Assembly (NCBI GenBank): GCA_016294075.1 | Contig: JAEDCQ010000007.1 | Coordinates: 1 to 64,000 of the forward strand | Reading direction: 5' to 3' | DNA length: 64,000 bases | DNA from: Lachnospiraceae bacterium | Lineage (GTDB): Bacteria; Bacillota; Clostridia; Lachnospirales; Lachnospiraceae | Part shown: one piece after another, positions 1-8,893 of the stretch | Layout of the letters: each line of letters opens with the position of its first letter | How positions within the stretch are numbered: the stretch's first letter is position 1 | Position numbers and translations under genes: made by a program | The notes under the pieces: model-generated | Seen by the model: the letters and a program-made list of their open reading frames with translations, nothing else | Database searches by the model: none | What the model was told of the DNA's origin: nothing

Positions 1-38
1 CACCCCAGACGCATTAATATAATACAAGACGCACCCCC

Positions 39-74
39 AAAAGGGTGTGCTGCACATTGGCAGCACACCCTTTT
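39..74. terminator. Bidirectional intrinsic terminator after htpG
   Basis: A perfect 14-bp stem (arms 39-52 and 61-74) encloses an 8-nt loop, with T-rich sequence at either end. It starts 38 nt past the htpG stop codon, so it most likely ends the htpG transcript; it could also serve a convergent gene outside the window. Confidence 0.8.
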
Positions 75-111
75 GCATTTTAACAATATGATATTGTACA
101 GTATTTATATT

Positions 112-2163
112 TTACTCATTCAGTGCGCACATGATTTCATTGCTTCTTTGAACGAAGCGTGTCATTGCTTCGGCATCAAGTGGAGCCTGCTGTAATTTTG
201 CAAGGTCATACAACTGTTCGCAGAACATCTTTGTATTCTTTCCGTCCTGATTTGCCAAGATATACTGAACAAGCGGATGGTTTGCATTTAACACAAGCGT
301 TTCGCCTTCGTTGCCGAAGCCTCCCATGCCCATGCCGTTCATGGAATACATACGCATCATATCCTGCATTCTTCTTGTTTCCTCGGATACCGTAATCATG
401 GAAGAAATTTTCTTATTTTTAAGCTTTTCTACTTTTATGGTTATATTTTCCTTCTTTAAAGCTTTTTTAAAAATCTTCTGCAGCTCTTCCGCCTGCGTCT
501 TCATTTCTTCCTGTGCTTTTTTGCTTGTCTTACTCATGAAGGAATCGGTCAAATCTGCATCGATACGCATAAATTTAATTCCTTCATTCTTAGCCTCCAA
601 CTGGGAAATAAACGGCTGATCAATATTATGATTTAAAATGACAGCATCCATCTTTGCCTGACGGAACATATTAATGTACTGGCTCTGCTGCTGTTCATCC
701 GTAACATAATAAATAACCTTTTCTTTTTTCTCTTCCTCAGAAGAAGTTTCCTCGGAAGAATTCTCACCTGCAGCCTCTTCTGCATCCACAATATCTGCAT
801 TTTCTTCCGCATTTTCTTCCGCATCAATTGGCTTCACTTCAAGGCATTCCGGAAGAGTCATATATTTGCCGTCCAGATTCTTAAACAGAATATAATCTGT
901 CATCTTTTCGCAGAACTTATCATCCTTTAAGCAGCCGAATTTGATAAACGGGCTGATATCATCCCAATATTTATCATATTCCTCTTTTTCTGTCTTGCAC
1001 ATGCCGGAAAGCTTATCGGCAACCTTCTTTGTAATATATTCGGAGATTTTCTTTACAAATCCGTCATTCTGCAATGCACTTCTTGATACATTTAACGGCA
1101 AATCCGGACAATCGATTACACCCTTTAACAAAAGCAGGAATTCCGGAATAACCTCTTTGATATTGTCTGCGATAAATACCTGATTATTATACAGCTTAAT
1201 GGTTCCTTCAATGGACTCATACTCGGTATTAATCTTAGGGAAATAAAGAATTCCCTTTAAATTAAACGGATAATCCATATTTAAATGAATCCAGAATAAC
1301 GGCTCCTTATAATCCATGAATACCTTACGGTAGAAATCAAGATACTCTTCCTTGGTACATTCATTCGGATGCTTTGCCCAAAGAGGCTGTGTCTCGTTTA
1401 ATAATTCCGGACGCTTTTTAATTTTTAAGCGAATTTTATCCTCTTTCTTGTCTGCATCGGGTACGATTGTTTCTACAATTTCATCGGTAGGAAGCTTATC
1501 CTCCTCATTGATGGTCTCTGTTTCATCCGTATCGGCCTTAGACAGATATATTTCCGTCGGCATAAATGAACAGTATTTCTTTATGACTTCTCTTGCTTTG
1601 TATTCATTACAGAACTCTAATACATCCTCATTCAAAAACAGGGTGATTTCTGTTCCGACAGTGTCCCTGTCTCCATCTTCCATAGAAAATTCCGTACCGC
1701 CGTCGCATTCCCAATGAACAGCCTTTGCACCGTCCTGATAAGAAAGCGAATCAATGTGAACCTCATCTGCAACCATAAATGCAGAGTAAAAGCCTAAGCC
1801 GAAATGACCGATAATCTGGTCTTCATTTGTCTTATCCTTATATTTTTCAATGAAATCGGTTGCACCGGAAAAGGCAATCTGATTGATATATTCTTCTACC
1901 TCATCTGCCGTCATACCGATACCGTTATCGATAAACTTTAATGTTTTATTTTTAGGATCTACGATTACCTGAATCTTTGCCTTATAATCATCGGGTAATG
2001 TATATTCTCCCATCATATCAAGCTTTTTGAGCTTTGTGATTGCATCACAGCCGTTTGAGATTAACTCTCTGAAAAAAATGTCATGATCGGAATACAACCA
2101 TTTCTTGATAATCGGAAAAATGTTTTCGCTGTTAATTGATAAACTTCCATGCTTTTGTGCCAT
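112..2163 (-). CDS. htpG: Molecular chaperone HtpG (Hsp90 family)
   Basis: Cytosolic ATP-dependent Hsp90 chaperone acting as a homodimer. The N-terminal GHKL ATPase domain (about 1-205) shows ELISNGCDA at 34-42, DNGIGM at 79-84 and GHFGLGF in the lid near 119-125; the middle domain and C-terminal dimerisation domain follow. At 683 aa it is longer than the usual 620-630 aa, mainly because of a very acidic Glu/Asp/Ala/Ser insert at about 445-483 between the middle and C-terminal domains. Start ATG is preceded by AAAGGAAAG. It is monocistronic, with its own promoter (2252-2280) next to a CIRCE operator and a terminator downstream, so HrcA control is likely. Confidence 0.97.
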   Translation of the reverse strand: MAQKHGSLSINSENIFPIIKKWLYSDHDIFFRELISNGCDAITKLKKLDMMGEYTLPDDYKAKIQVIVDPKNKTLKFIDNGIGMTADEVEEYINQIAFSGATDFIEKYKDKTNEDQIIGHFGLGFYSAFMVADEVHIDSLSYQDGAKAVHWECDGGTEFSMEDGDRDTVGTEITLFLNEDVLEFCNEYKAREVIKKYCSFMPTEIYLSKADTDETETINEEDKLPTDEIVETIVPDADKKEDKIRLKIKKRPELLNETQPLWAKHPNECTKEEYLDFYRKVFMDYKEPLFWIHLNMDYPFNLKGILYFPKINTEYESIEGTIKLYNNQVFIADNIKEVIPEFLLLLKGVIDCPDLPLNVSRSALQNDGFVKKISEYITKKVADKLSGMCKTEKEEYDKYWDDISPFIKFGCLKDDKFCEKMTDYILFKNLDGKYMTLPECLEVKPIDAEENAEENADIVDAEEAAGENSSEETSSEEEKKEKVIYYVTDEQQQSQYINMFRQAKMDAVILNHNIDQPFISQLEAKNEGIKFMRIDADLTDSFMSKTSKKAQEEMKTQAEELQKIFKKALKKENITIKVEKLKNKKISSMITVSEETRRMQDMMRMYSMNGMGMGGFGNEGETLVLNANHPLVQYILANQDGKNTKMFCEQLYDLAKLQQAPLDAEAMTRFVQRSNEIMCALNE

Positions 2164-2251
2164 TCTACATCACTTTCCTTTCTTTATTTTCTTTAAGCAC
2201 TTTTCTGTCCATGCTTTCTTTCAAAATACAGGCAGTTTCAATTTAAATAGA

Positions 2252-2280
2252 AGTTTAATCCCGGTAAAAATAAATGTCAA
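2252..2280 (-). promoter_or_regulatory. Sigma-A-type promoter of htpG
   Basis: On the minus strand, TTGACA (2275-2280) and TAAACT (2252-2257) are separated by exactly 17 nt. Transcription would begin about 80 nt upstream of the htpG start codon. The CIRCE element lies 7 nt upstream of the -35 box. Confidence 0.75.
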
Positions 2281-2287
2281 GGCAAAA

Positions 2288-2314
2288 TTAGCACTCATTT
2301 AAAAAGAGTGCTAA
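2288..2314. promoter_or_regulatory. CIRCE operator (HrcA binding site)
   Basis: TTAGCACTC, a 9-nt spacer and GAGTGCTAA form a perfect CIRCE inverted repeat, the known target of the heat-shock repressor HrcA. It sits immediately upstream of the htpG promoter rather than downstream of the transcription start, where it is usually found. Confidence 0.93.
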
Positions 2315-2416
2315 TAATTATTCTGAATCCCTGCAAAATCAAGGCTTCCGGGATTTCTTAAATTTTCATAAACATACATAAATATAGCATTTGGGACTAT
2401 TTTTTGTCCGTAGCCT

Positions 2417-3475
2417 CTATCCTTCAAAATAATGATTATACACTTCAAAAAAATCACTGGTTGTCACATTTTCATCATGTATAAACGTAATTTCACTCCA
2501 AAGCTCTTTATTCAGATTTTTTACAAGAGAACTCACAAAACTCTCATACACCTCACCGAATACTTCTTTTTTTCGTTCCTCAACAATTCTCTTTTTGTTT
2601 TCATCGGTTACTTCACGGTTAAACGTACTGATGCATTTGATAATATGATATCCGTACTGTGTTTCTACTATATTACTTATCTCATTCGTTCCAAGATTGA
2701 ATGCGGCTTCTTCAAATACCGGTTCCATCTCTCCTTTACCGAAGGAATATGTCAATGTATCATCTTCACTGTATTTATCGGCAAGTGTATGAAAATCCTC
2801 TCCCGCCTTTACTTTCTTCTCTACTTCCTGTGCCAATAGATACGCCTGCTCCTTTGCATACACGGAATACTCTGACTTTTCCCCGTTTTCATCAAGATTA
2901 TATGTCTTTATCAGAATATGTTCTACCGTAATCGTGCGGGCTTCATCATCGCTGATTTCCGGGTTAATATCCTTAATCAGATGATGATACAGCTTATTGG
3001 AAAGCGCAAATTCACTGTACAGGGATATAATAACATCTTCTGACACACCCATCATTTCTTTTTCCGTCTCATTCAGGGAACTAAAATACTCTTCTGCCGC
3101 AGCCTCCGCCAGTCTTATCTCATCCTCAGTCAATGAAAGATTATACTTCTTTGCAAGAAGTGTCATAGCCTTAATCTGCGCAATTTTGGCAAGTGCCGTA
3201 TCTTTTACATTTTCTTCCAGGGAAACCCCATCGATATTGGTCTCCCATATTTTACTTCCGTAAACTGTTTCATAATGATTCTGGATATTGGTCAGGTATA
3301 CCATAATCTCCGCCTTTGAACAGGAAACCTCTTCTATCCGGAATACTTCATTTTTGGAAAAACCGGTTGTCAGAACCACCTTCATATTATCGGAATCCGC
3401 CCCGCACCCGGAAAGCAGCATACCTGCCACACAAAAAACCGATATCATTTTATATAAATGATTTTTCAAATTCAT
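2417..3475 (-). CDS. prsA: PrsA/SurA-like peptidyl-prolyl isomerase lipoprotein
   Basis: Extracytoplasmic foldase. The N-terminus has a basic start, a hydrophobic core and the lipobox LLSGC near residues 20-24, so it should be a membrane-anchored lipoprotein. A SurA-like N-terminal region precedes a parvulin domain at about 180-285, with VEHILIK at its start and YGYHIIK at its end. Length 352 aa fits PrsA-like proteins. The start follows GAGAGG at a slightly long spacing. It lies between sbcC and htpG on the same strand, 47 nt from sbcC. Its clients cannot be told from sequence. Confidence 0.88.
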   Translation of the reverse strand: MNLKNHLYKMISVFCVAGMLLSGCGADSDNMKVVLTTGFSKNEVFRIEEVSCSKAEIMVYLTNIQNHYETVYGSKIWETNIDGVSLEENVKDTALAKIAQIKAMTLLAKKYNLSLTEDEIRLAEAAAEEYFSSLNETEKEMMGVSEDVIISLYSEFALSNKLYHHLIKDINPEISDDEARTITVEHILIKTYNLDENGEKSEYSVYAKEQAYLLAQEVEKKVKAGEDFHTLADKYSEDDTLTYSFGKGEMEPVFEEAAFNLGTNEISNIVETQYGYHIIKCISTFNREVTDENKKRIVEERKKEVFGEVYESFVSSLVKNLNKELWSEITFIHDENVTTSDFFEVYNHYFEG

Positions 3476-3521
3476 CCGCCAATCAACCTCTCATAGCAAA
3501 AATTCTTATGCGCGTACTGCA

Positions 3522-6128
3522 TCAGATTATGCGTACAGAGCTTCCGTTATTGCGTTTTTCAATCACAATCTGATGGTCAATTCTCTCACACAGCGAAGCT
3601 ACATGTGAGATAATCCCAATCATTCTGTTCCCGCCGGCAAGCGTCTGCAGCGTGTTACATGCCTGCTCTAAGGATTCTTCATCCAAAGCACCAAACCCTT
3701 CATCAATAAACAGCGTTTCCACTTCCATACCGCCGTTTTCTGCCTGGATACAGTCGCTCATTCCCAACGCAAGTGCTAACGATGCTTTAAATATTTCTCC
3801 TCCCGATAATGTCTTTACAGGGCGCTTTCTTCCCGTATAATAATCCATTACAAGAATTTCCAGATTGTCCTTTTTTCTTCCGTCACTGACCTGCGTTGCT
3901 CTTTGCAGTTCATATCTTCCGTCTGTCATACTGTCCAGACGAAGATTGGCTGCTTTTAAAATTTTCTCAAAATATCCTGCCAGTACAAATTGCTCAAATA
4001 CCAGTTTTCTGGCGTTATTTCCGTTTGCAAGATTGTCCAAATCCTTTACAAGCCCATATTCCTTCTTAATTTCTTCCGCACGGATACGGTTTTTACAAAT
4101 CCCCTGATAAGACCTTTGTATTTGATTCAATAAGACACCGGTTTCCTCTGACAGTCGCCGGCATTCTTTTCTTTCCGTCTGTTTTTGTAAAAAACATTCC
4201 ATAAGCGGGGCTTCGTTTCTTTTGGAAAGCCCTTTCAGAGAATTCTTCAGATGCTCATAAAGTTTTTGTAAAGAAAGAAGGTTATCCTGATAATTCCTGA
4301 ACTCTCTTTTCTTTTCCTCCAATGTGCCCAAATCCGATATTGCACGCTTATAAGCCTCAAAGTCGTCAAAACCGTTCTTTATCAAATTATCTTCAAGATT
4401 TCTTCGTGCTTCCTCTGCTTCCTTCTGCTTCTGCTCTGCATCCCGGCAGCTTAGGACAAGCTGTTTTTCTTTCTCCGCAAGTATAGCAGCCGTCTCAAGG
4501 CATAAATTGAGCGTCCTCTCAAATTCCTGTTTCGTATGCTCCCTGATATAAGAAAGTATATCCGGAGAAAACACCTCTAAAGCCTGTGACAATTCATTAC
4601 TCTGAAGCTTATAGTTCTCTGCTTCCTTTTCGCAATTCTTTTCTTCATTTACAAGGGATAGTGCCTGCTCATAGCAGCGTTCACACTCCTCTCTGCTTTT
4701 GTCTGCTTCTTCTTTCCAAAGCTCCAGCTGCCTCTCATCCGGCACATCGTCCGATACTGCCGCAATATGCGGATGATGCAGGGAACCGCATACGGGACAT
4801 GGTTCACCTTCCTTGACCAGTCTTGCCGCAATACCTATTACGGCTTTTTTATAGCGGACGTCAGCTTCTTCATACTGCCTGCGTTTTTCTTCTGCCTGCT
4901 GCTGTGATATTTGATATACGTTTCTTGCCTTAACCAGACTTTCCCTTATCTGCTTAAGGCTGTCTTCTGTCTTCTTTTGCAGCTTCTGCATTTCTTTAAG
5001 CTGTTCTGCGCAGTAAAATGCCTGCGAAATGGTGTCCTTCTTTTCAGCAGTCATATTTAAGCTTTGTAGCTGTTCTTTTACTGATGACACCTCTGTTTCC
5101 AATTGCTTCATATGTAATGACGCTTTTGTCATTAGCTGTTCTTTTTCTATTACAAGCTTTTCTTCCGGATATAATACCCGGGCTTTCTCCAAATTGCTTA
5201 TCCAGGCTTCCAACTCTATCATCAACAGCTTCTTTTCCTGCAGCTTTTCCAGCTTCTGTCCTGTCTTTTCCAATTCATCAAAACGGCTGTTCTGCTGTTT
5301 TACCGCTTCCAGCTCCTTTTGCAGGGCAAAAAGCTCTTCTTCCAGTTTTTTTTCACTCTGCCTCTGCAAGGAAGCATTTTTCTTTTCCTGTTCGATTTTT
5401 TTTAAAAGACACAGCTCAATCTGCTCAAAATCAGGATTTTCCGAAAGAGAAAGCTTTGTCCACTCTTCATCCTCAAAAGAAAGCAGATGCATATCCTCTT
5501 CCATTTTATTACGGAAAATCATATATTCTTTATAGAGCTCTTTGGATTTTATACTCAACCGTTCCTGTATACGTGCATATATTCCGGTGCCGAACAGCTC
5601 ACGAAAAATAGTATTTTTGTCGGTAGGTGAGGCAAATAACATTTTGGAAAACTCTCCCTGAGCTATCATGGATATCTGACGGAACTGTCTGCTGTCCATG
5701 CCCAGAATTTCTTCTACTTTTGCAGTGACATCCTGGTTACCTGCTATAATTGTACCGTCCGGCATTGTTAAAACGGCATTCTCCTTTTCTTTCGTAAAAG
5801 CATTTTCCCCGCTTTTCCTCTTCTTAGGCCGCTGATACTCCGGATTACGGCTGATATGATAGGATTCATTTTTATGGTTCAGAAACAGTTCAACATAGGT
5901 AGGGGTATCCGCATCTGCGAAATCACTGCGCACACTGCCTTTTTCGCGCACTTCACCACTCAGAACACCATATAACGCATATGCTGTTGCATCAAAAATC
6001 GTTGTCTTTCCGGCTCCCGTCTGACCTGTAATTAAAAACAGACCGGAAGTATTCAATTGATTAAAATCAATGACTGTCTTTTCCTTATAAGGTCCCCAGC
6101 CGCAAATGATTAATTTCTCCGGTTTCAT
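3522..6128 (-). CDS. sbcC: Exonuclease subunit SbcC (Rad50-like ATPase)
   Basis: SMC-like ATPase of the SbcCD (Mre11-Rad50 type) nuclease, which opens hairpins and trims DNA ends. Walker A is TGQTGAGKTT at 34-43; long Glu/Lys/Gln-rich coiled coils flank a zinc hook CPVCG near residue 443; the ABC signature LSGGEIF and Walker B LFIDEGFGALD lie in the C-terminal lobe. At 868 aa it is somewhat shorter than the E. coli protein, consistent with shorter coiled coils. Its start overlaps the sbcD stop by 4 nt, so the two are translationally coupled. Confidence 0.96.
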   Translation of the reverse strand: MKPEKLIICGWGPYKEKTVIDFNQLNTSGLFLITGQTGAGKTTIFDATAYALYGVLSGEVREKGSVRSDFADADTPTYVELFLNHKNESYHISRNPEYQRPKKRKSGENAFTKEKENAVLTMPDGTIIAGNQDVTAKVEEILGMDSRQFRQISMIAQGEFSKMLFASPTDKNTIFRELFGTGIYARIQERLSIKSKELYKEYMIFRNKMEEDMHLLSFEDEEWTKLSLSENPDFEQIELCLLKKIEQEKKNASLQRQSEKKLEEELFALQKELEAVKQQNSRFDELEKTGQKLEKLQEKKLLMIELEAWISNLEKARVLYPEEKLVIEKEQLMTKASLHMKQLETEVSSVKEQLQSLNMTAEKKDTISQAFYCAEQLKEMQKLQKKTEDSLKQIRESLVKARNVYQISQQQAEEKRRQYEEADVRYKKAVIGIAARLVKEGEPCPVCGSLHHPHIAAVSDDVPDERQLELWKEEADKSREECERCYEQALSLVNEEKNCEKEAENYKLQSNELSQALEVFSPDILSYIREHTKQEFERTLNLCLETAAILAEKEKQLVLSCRDAEQKQKEAEEARRNLEDNLIKNGFDDFEAYKRAISDLGTLEEKKREFRNYQDNLLSLQKLYEHLKNSLKGLSKRNEAPLMECFLQKQTERKECRRLSEETGVLLNQIQRSYQGICKNRIRAEEIKKEYGLVKDLDNLANGNNARKLVFEQFVLAGYFEKILKAANLRLDSMTDGRYELQRATQVSDGRKKDNLEILVMDYYTGRKRPVKTLSGGEIFKASLALALGMSDCIQAENGGMEVETLFIDEGFGALDEESLEQACNTLQTLAGGNRMIGIISHVASLCERIDHQIVIEKRNNGSSVRII

Positions 6129-7297
6129 GATATTTCCCTTATTACATCCTCTATCACACTTTTTCTTTCATCATCCATATCCTTTTCCCGAATCAGATGA
6201 TAAAATTCTTCAAACAACGCTTCTGTTGTCATTTTCGTTTTAGCTTCCGCAACCGTAAAATCTCCGTTATTTTCCTTCTCTTTCTTTTCAAATAACAGCT
6301 GCATCACATTCGGATATACATTCCGCAATGTTCCGATTGGGTCAATCAGCTCTTCTTCATCCGAAAGGGTTATCTGCAGATAATCCTCTTTATCCAGATG
6401 ACTGTCAAAAACAGGCGAAATCAATTCCTCAAGCCTTCCTTTCAGCTTTCTCATACGATGAAGCGGCTTTATCGGAATCCGTGTAATATTTGATACGCCA
6501 TCCTTGTTAAGATCAACCAACACCAAACTTTTTTCCTGTGTACATTCCGAAAAAGAATACGCAAGCGGTGAGCCTGCGTAAATAACCGGAGAAAGTCCAT
6601 CCTTTTCTCCATTCATACTCTGGGGCTTGTGAATATGCCCCAACGCCGTATAATCAAAACAATCAAAACAGGAGGCATCCACATTATCAAGTCCTCCTAC
6701 TAAAACATGGCTTTCGGAATCGGACAACTCCGGTTCATGCCCTGCATTGGTGACAAAGAAATGAGTCACCAGAACATGGCGGCGGGTTCCTTCTTTTCCC
6801 GTATTATCTTTTTGAGGATTTTCTTCTTCGGTTTCAAATGTATCCCGCAGCATATGTCGTACTGCTTCCATAGAGGAATTTTCCTGCAAAATGGCCGGTT
6901 TCACAAACGGCATAAGCGTAAATACAACAGGACCGTATTCGTCCTGCAGCGTTACCTGCTTACAGCATCCTTTATAGGTTCCTTCAAAATGAACACCGTG
7001 TTCTCCCAATATTTCCTGTGCAAAGCCTAAACGCTCCGGTGAATCATGATTCCCGCTGATGCAGAAGATTTCTACTCCCGTCTCGTGCAAACGCTGAATA
7101 AATTCATGAAAAACCAAAACTGCTTCCGCAGAAGGGATCGGTCTGTCATACACGTCACCGGCAATAACAAAAGCCTGCACACCCTGTTCCTTTGTCATAT
7201 CGACCATTTGAGTCAATACATATTTCTGGTCCTCAAGCATACTAAAGCCATTTACGATTTTTCCGATATGAAGGTCTGCGGTGTGTAAGATTTTCAT
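6125..7297 (-). CDS. sbcD: Exonuclease subunit SbcD (Mre11-like)
   Basis: Metallophosphoesterase nuclease partner of SbcC. The five calcineurin-like motifs are visible: HTADLHIGK at the N-terminus, GDVYDR, GNHDS, THFF and GHIHKPQ. Length 390 aa is normal. It is the first gene of the sbcD-sbcC pair and overlaps sbcC by 4 nt. The ribosome binding site is weak and distant (GGAG about 14 nt upstream), but no better start lies before the HTADLH motif. Confidence 0.96.
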   Translation of the reverse strand: MKILHTADLHIGKIVNGFSMLEDQKYVLTQMVDMTKEQGVQAFVIAGDVYDRPIPSAEAVLVFHEFIQRLHETGVEIFCISGNHDSPERLGFAQEILGEHGVHFEGTYKGCCKQVTLQDEYGPVVFTLMPFVKPAILQENSSMEAVRHMLRDTFETEEENPQKDNTGKEGTRRHVLVTHFFVTNAGHEPELSDSESHVLVGGLDNVDASCFDCFDYTALGHIHKPQSMNGEKDGLSPVIYAGSPLAYSFSECTQEKSLVLVDLNKDGVSNITRIPIKPLHRMRKLKGRLEELISPVFDSHLDKEDYLQITLSDEEELIDPIGTLRNVYPNVMQLLFEKKEKENNGDFTVAEAKTKMTTEALFEEFYHLIREKDMDDERKSVIEDVIREIS

Positions 7298-7385
7298 TGT
7301 GAGTTAATGCTCCATTTACTCTGTTACAAAGTATTACTGATATTTTAAGTTCCTTTGTCTTTAATACTTTACTTTGAAATATTAC

Positions 7386-7874
7386 TTATTTGCGCTCATA
7401 TTTTACAAATGCATAGGTCGTATCAAAATACACCTGTTCATCGCTCTCTGCCGTAATTTCCCACTCCTCATCCTTATCGAGATTCGGGAAATAGGCATCC
7501 GCTTCGTATTCTCTGTCAATTTTTGTAATATGGCAGACATCTGCATACGGAAGCATCTGACGGTATATGGTTTCTCCGCCAATGATATAAATATCATTCG
7601 TGTCATATTTTTTTAATTCTTCCATTAGCTCATCAATGGAATGTACAACAACAGCATCACCTGCATTATAATCTTTTTTGGCTGTCAGTACGATATTGGT
7701 TCGTTTCGGCAGAGGCTTCTGCCCCGGAAAGGATTCCAGCGTTTTGCGCCCCATTACAACCACCTTTCCCATTGTTTCCTGGCGGAACATTTTCATATCC
7801 GCCGGAATGCTGATTAATAGTTTATTTTTATTTCCGATAGCCCATTTACTGTCTACGGCTGCAATCATGTTCAT
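7386..7874 (-). CDS. folA: Dihydrofolate reductase
   Basis: NADPH-dependent reduction of dihydrofolate to tetrahydrofolate. The N-terminal IAAVDSKWAIG, the region VVMGRKTLESFP and the late motif IIGGETIYRQ are typical of the family. Length 162 aa is normal. It follows thyA by 68 nt in the common thyA-folA pairing, in which FolA regenerates the folate oxidised by ThyA. A GGAG lies 9 nt before the ATG. Confidence 0.96.
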   Translation of the reverse strand: MNMIAAVDSKWAIGNKNKLLISIPADMKMFRQETMGKVVVMGRKTLESFPGQKPLPKRTNIVLTAKKDYNAGDAVVVHSIDELMEELKKYDTNDIYIIGGETIYRQMLPYADVCHITKIDREYEADAYFPNLDKDEEWEITAESDEQVYFDTTYAFVKYERK

Positions 7875-7942
7875 GAAAGTATTCTCCTTCTATTGTCCAA
7901 GCAATAACATCTGTATTTTAATTTCTTCAAACACTTATAAAC

Positions 7943-8791
7943 CTAAATCGCGATAGGTATGTCCGTAATCTGTTCGCCCGTAATATAGTTTTCCACAGAT
8001 ACATCATTTCGCGTAAACTGATAGAAATCTTTAATATCCGGATTGAGTGTGAATTTTGGAGCGTCATACTGCGGACGGCTGATAAGCTCTTTGATAATCG
8101 GAATATGGCGGTCATAAATATGTGCATCCGCAATAACATGCACCAATTCTCCCACATTCATATCACACACCTGCGCAAGCATATGCACAAGAACGGCATA
8201 CTGCACCACATTCCAGTTATTTGCCGCCAAAACATCCTGAGATCGCTGGTTTAAGATGGCATTCAGCGTCAGCCGTTCCTCTCCCGGCTTTTGTGTTACA
8301 TTAAAGGTCATGCTATAAGCACAGGGATATAAATTCATCTCGTGTAAATCCTGATGCACATAGATATTTGTCATAATACGTCTGCTGAACGGATTATTTT
8401 TCAAATCAAAAATAACCCTGTCCACCTGATCCATCATACCCTCTCTATACTGATGCTTTACCCCAAGCTGATAGCCGTATGCCTTTCCGATGGAACCGTC
8501 TTCGTCCGCCCACTCATCCCAGATATGGCTGTGTAAATCATGAATATTGTTTGATTTCTGCTGCCATATCCAGAGCATTTCATCCGTTGCACTTTTAAGT
8601 GCCGTACGTCTAAGCGTAAGCAGCGGAAATTCTTTCGCAAGATCATAGCGGTTTACCACCCCAAATTTCTTTATTGTATATGCCGGTGTACCATCCGGCC
8701 ACTTCGGCCTGACTTTTTCACCCTCGGTACTTGTTCCTTTTTCCAAAATATTCCTGCACATATCCACAAAGATACGATCTGCCATACTCAT
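7943..8791 (-). CDS. thyA: Thymidylate synthase (divergent ThyA)
   Basis: Converts dUMP to dTMP using methylene-tetrahydrofolate. The catalytic cysteine is recognisable in LYPCAYSM, and the nucleotide-binding segment reads NQRSQDVLAANNWN. The family usually has PCH and QRS-D-x-x-LG-x-PFN here, so this is a divergent branch, although the Cys, QRS and the Asn that selects dUMP are kept. Length 282 aa is normal. It precedes folA on the same strand. Either ATG at codon 1 or 3 could be the start; GAGG fits codon 1. Confidence 0.9.
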   Translation of the reverse strand: MSMADRIFVDMCRNILEKGTSTEGEKVRPKWPDGTPAYTIKKFGVVNRYDLAKEFPLLTLRRTALKSATDEMLWIWQQKSNNIHDLHSHIWDEWADEDGSIGKAYGYQLGVKHQYREGMMDQVDRVIFDLKNNPFSRRIMTNIYVHQDLHEMNLYPCAYSMTFNVTQKPGEERLTLNAILNQRSQDVLAANNWNVVQYAVLVHMLAQVCDMNVGELVHVIADAHIYDRHIPIIKELISRPQYDAPKFTLNPDIKDFYQFTRNDVSVENYITGEQITDIPIAI

Positions 8792-8893
8792 GCTGTTGTT
8801 CCTCGTTTCCTTATTTTTATTATTTACTTATCCTTCCGATAGTTTCAAAAGTGCATGCTCTCACTTATAGAGGTAATATCAATCCCATTTGCA

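Noticed and set aside
5018..5611. Plus-strand open frame of about 197 codons inside sbcC
   Set aside because: It is antisense to a clear SbcC coding sequence, has no ribosome binding site, and its Ser/Pro/Phe-rich product reflects reverse-strand coiled-coil codons.
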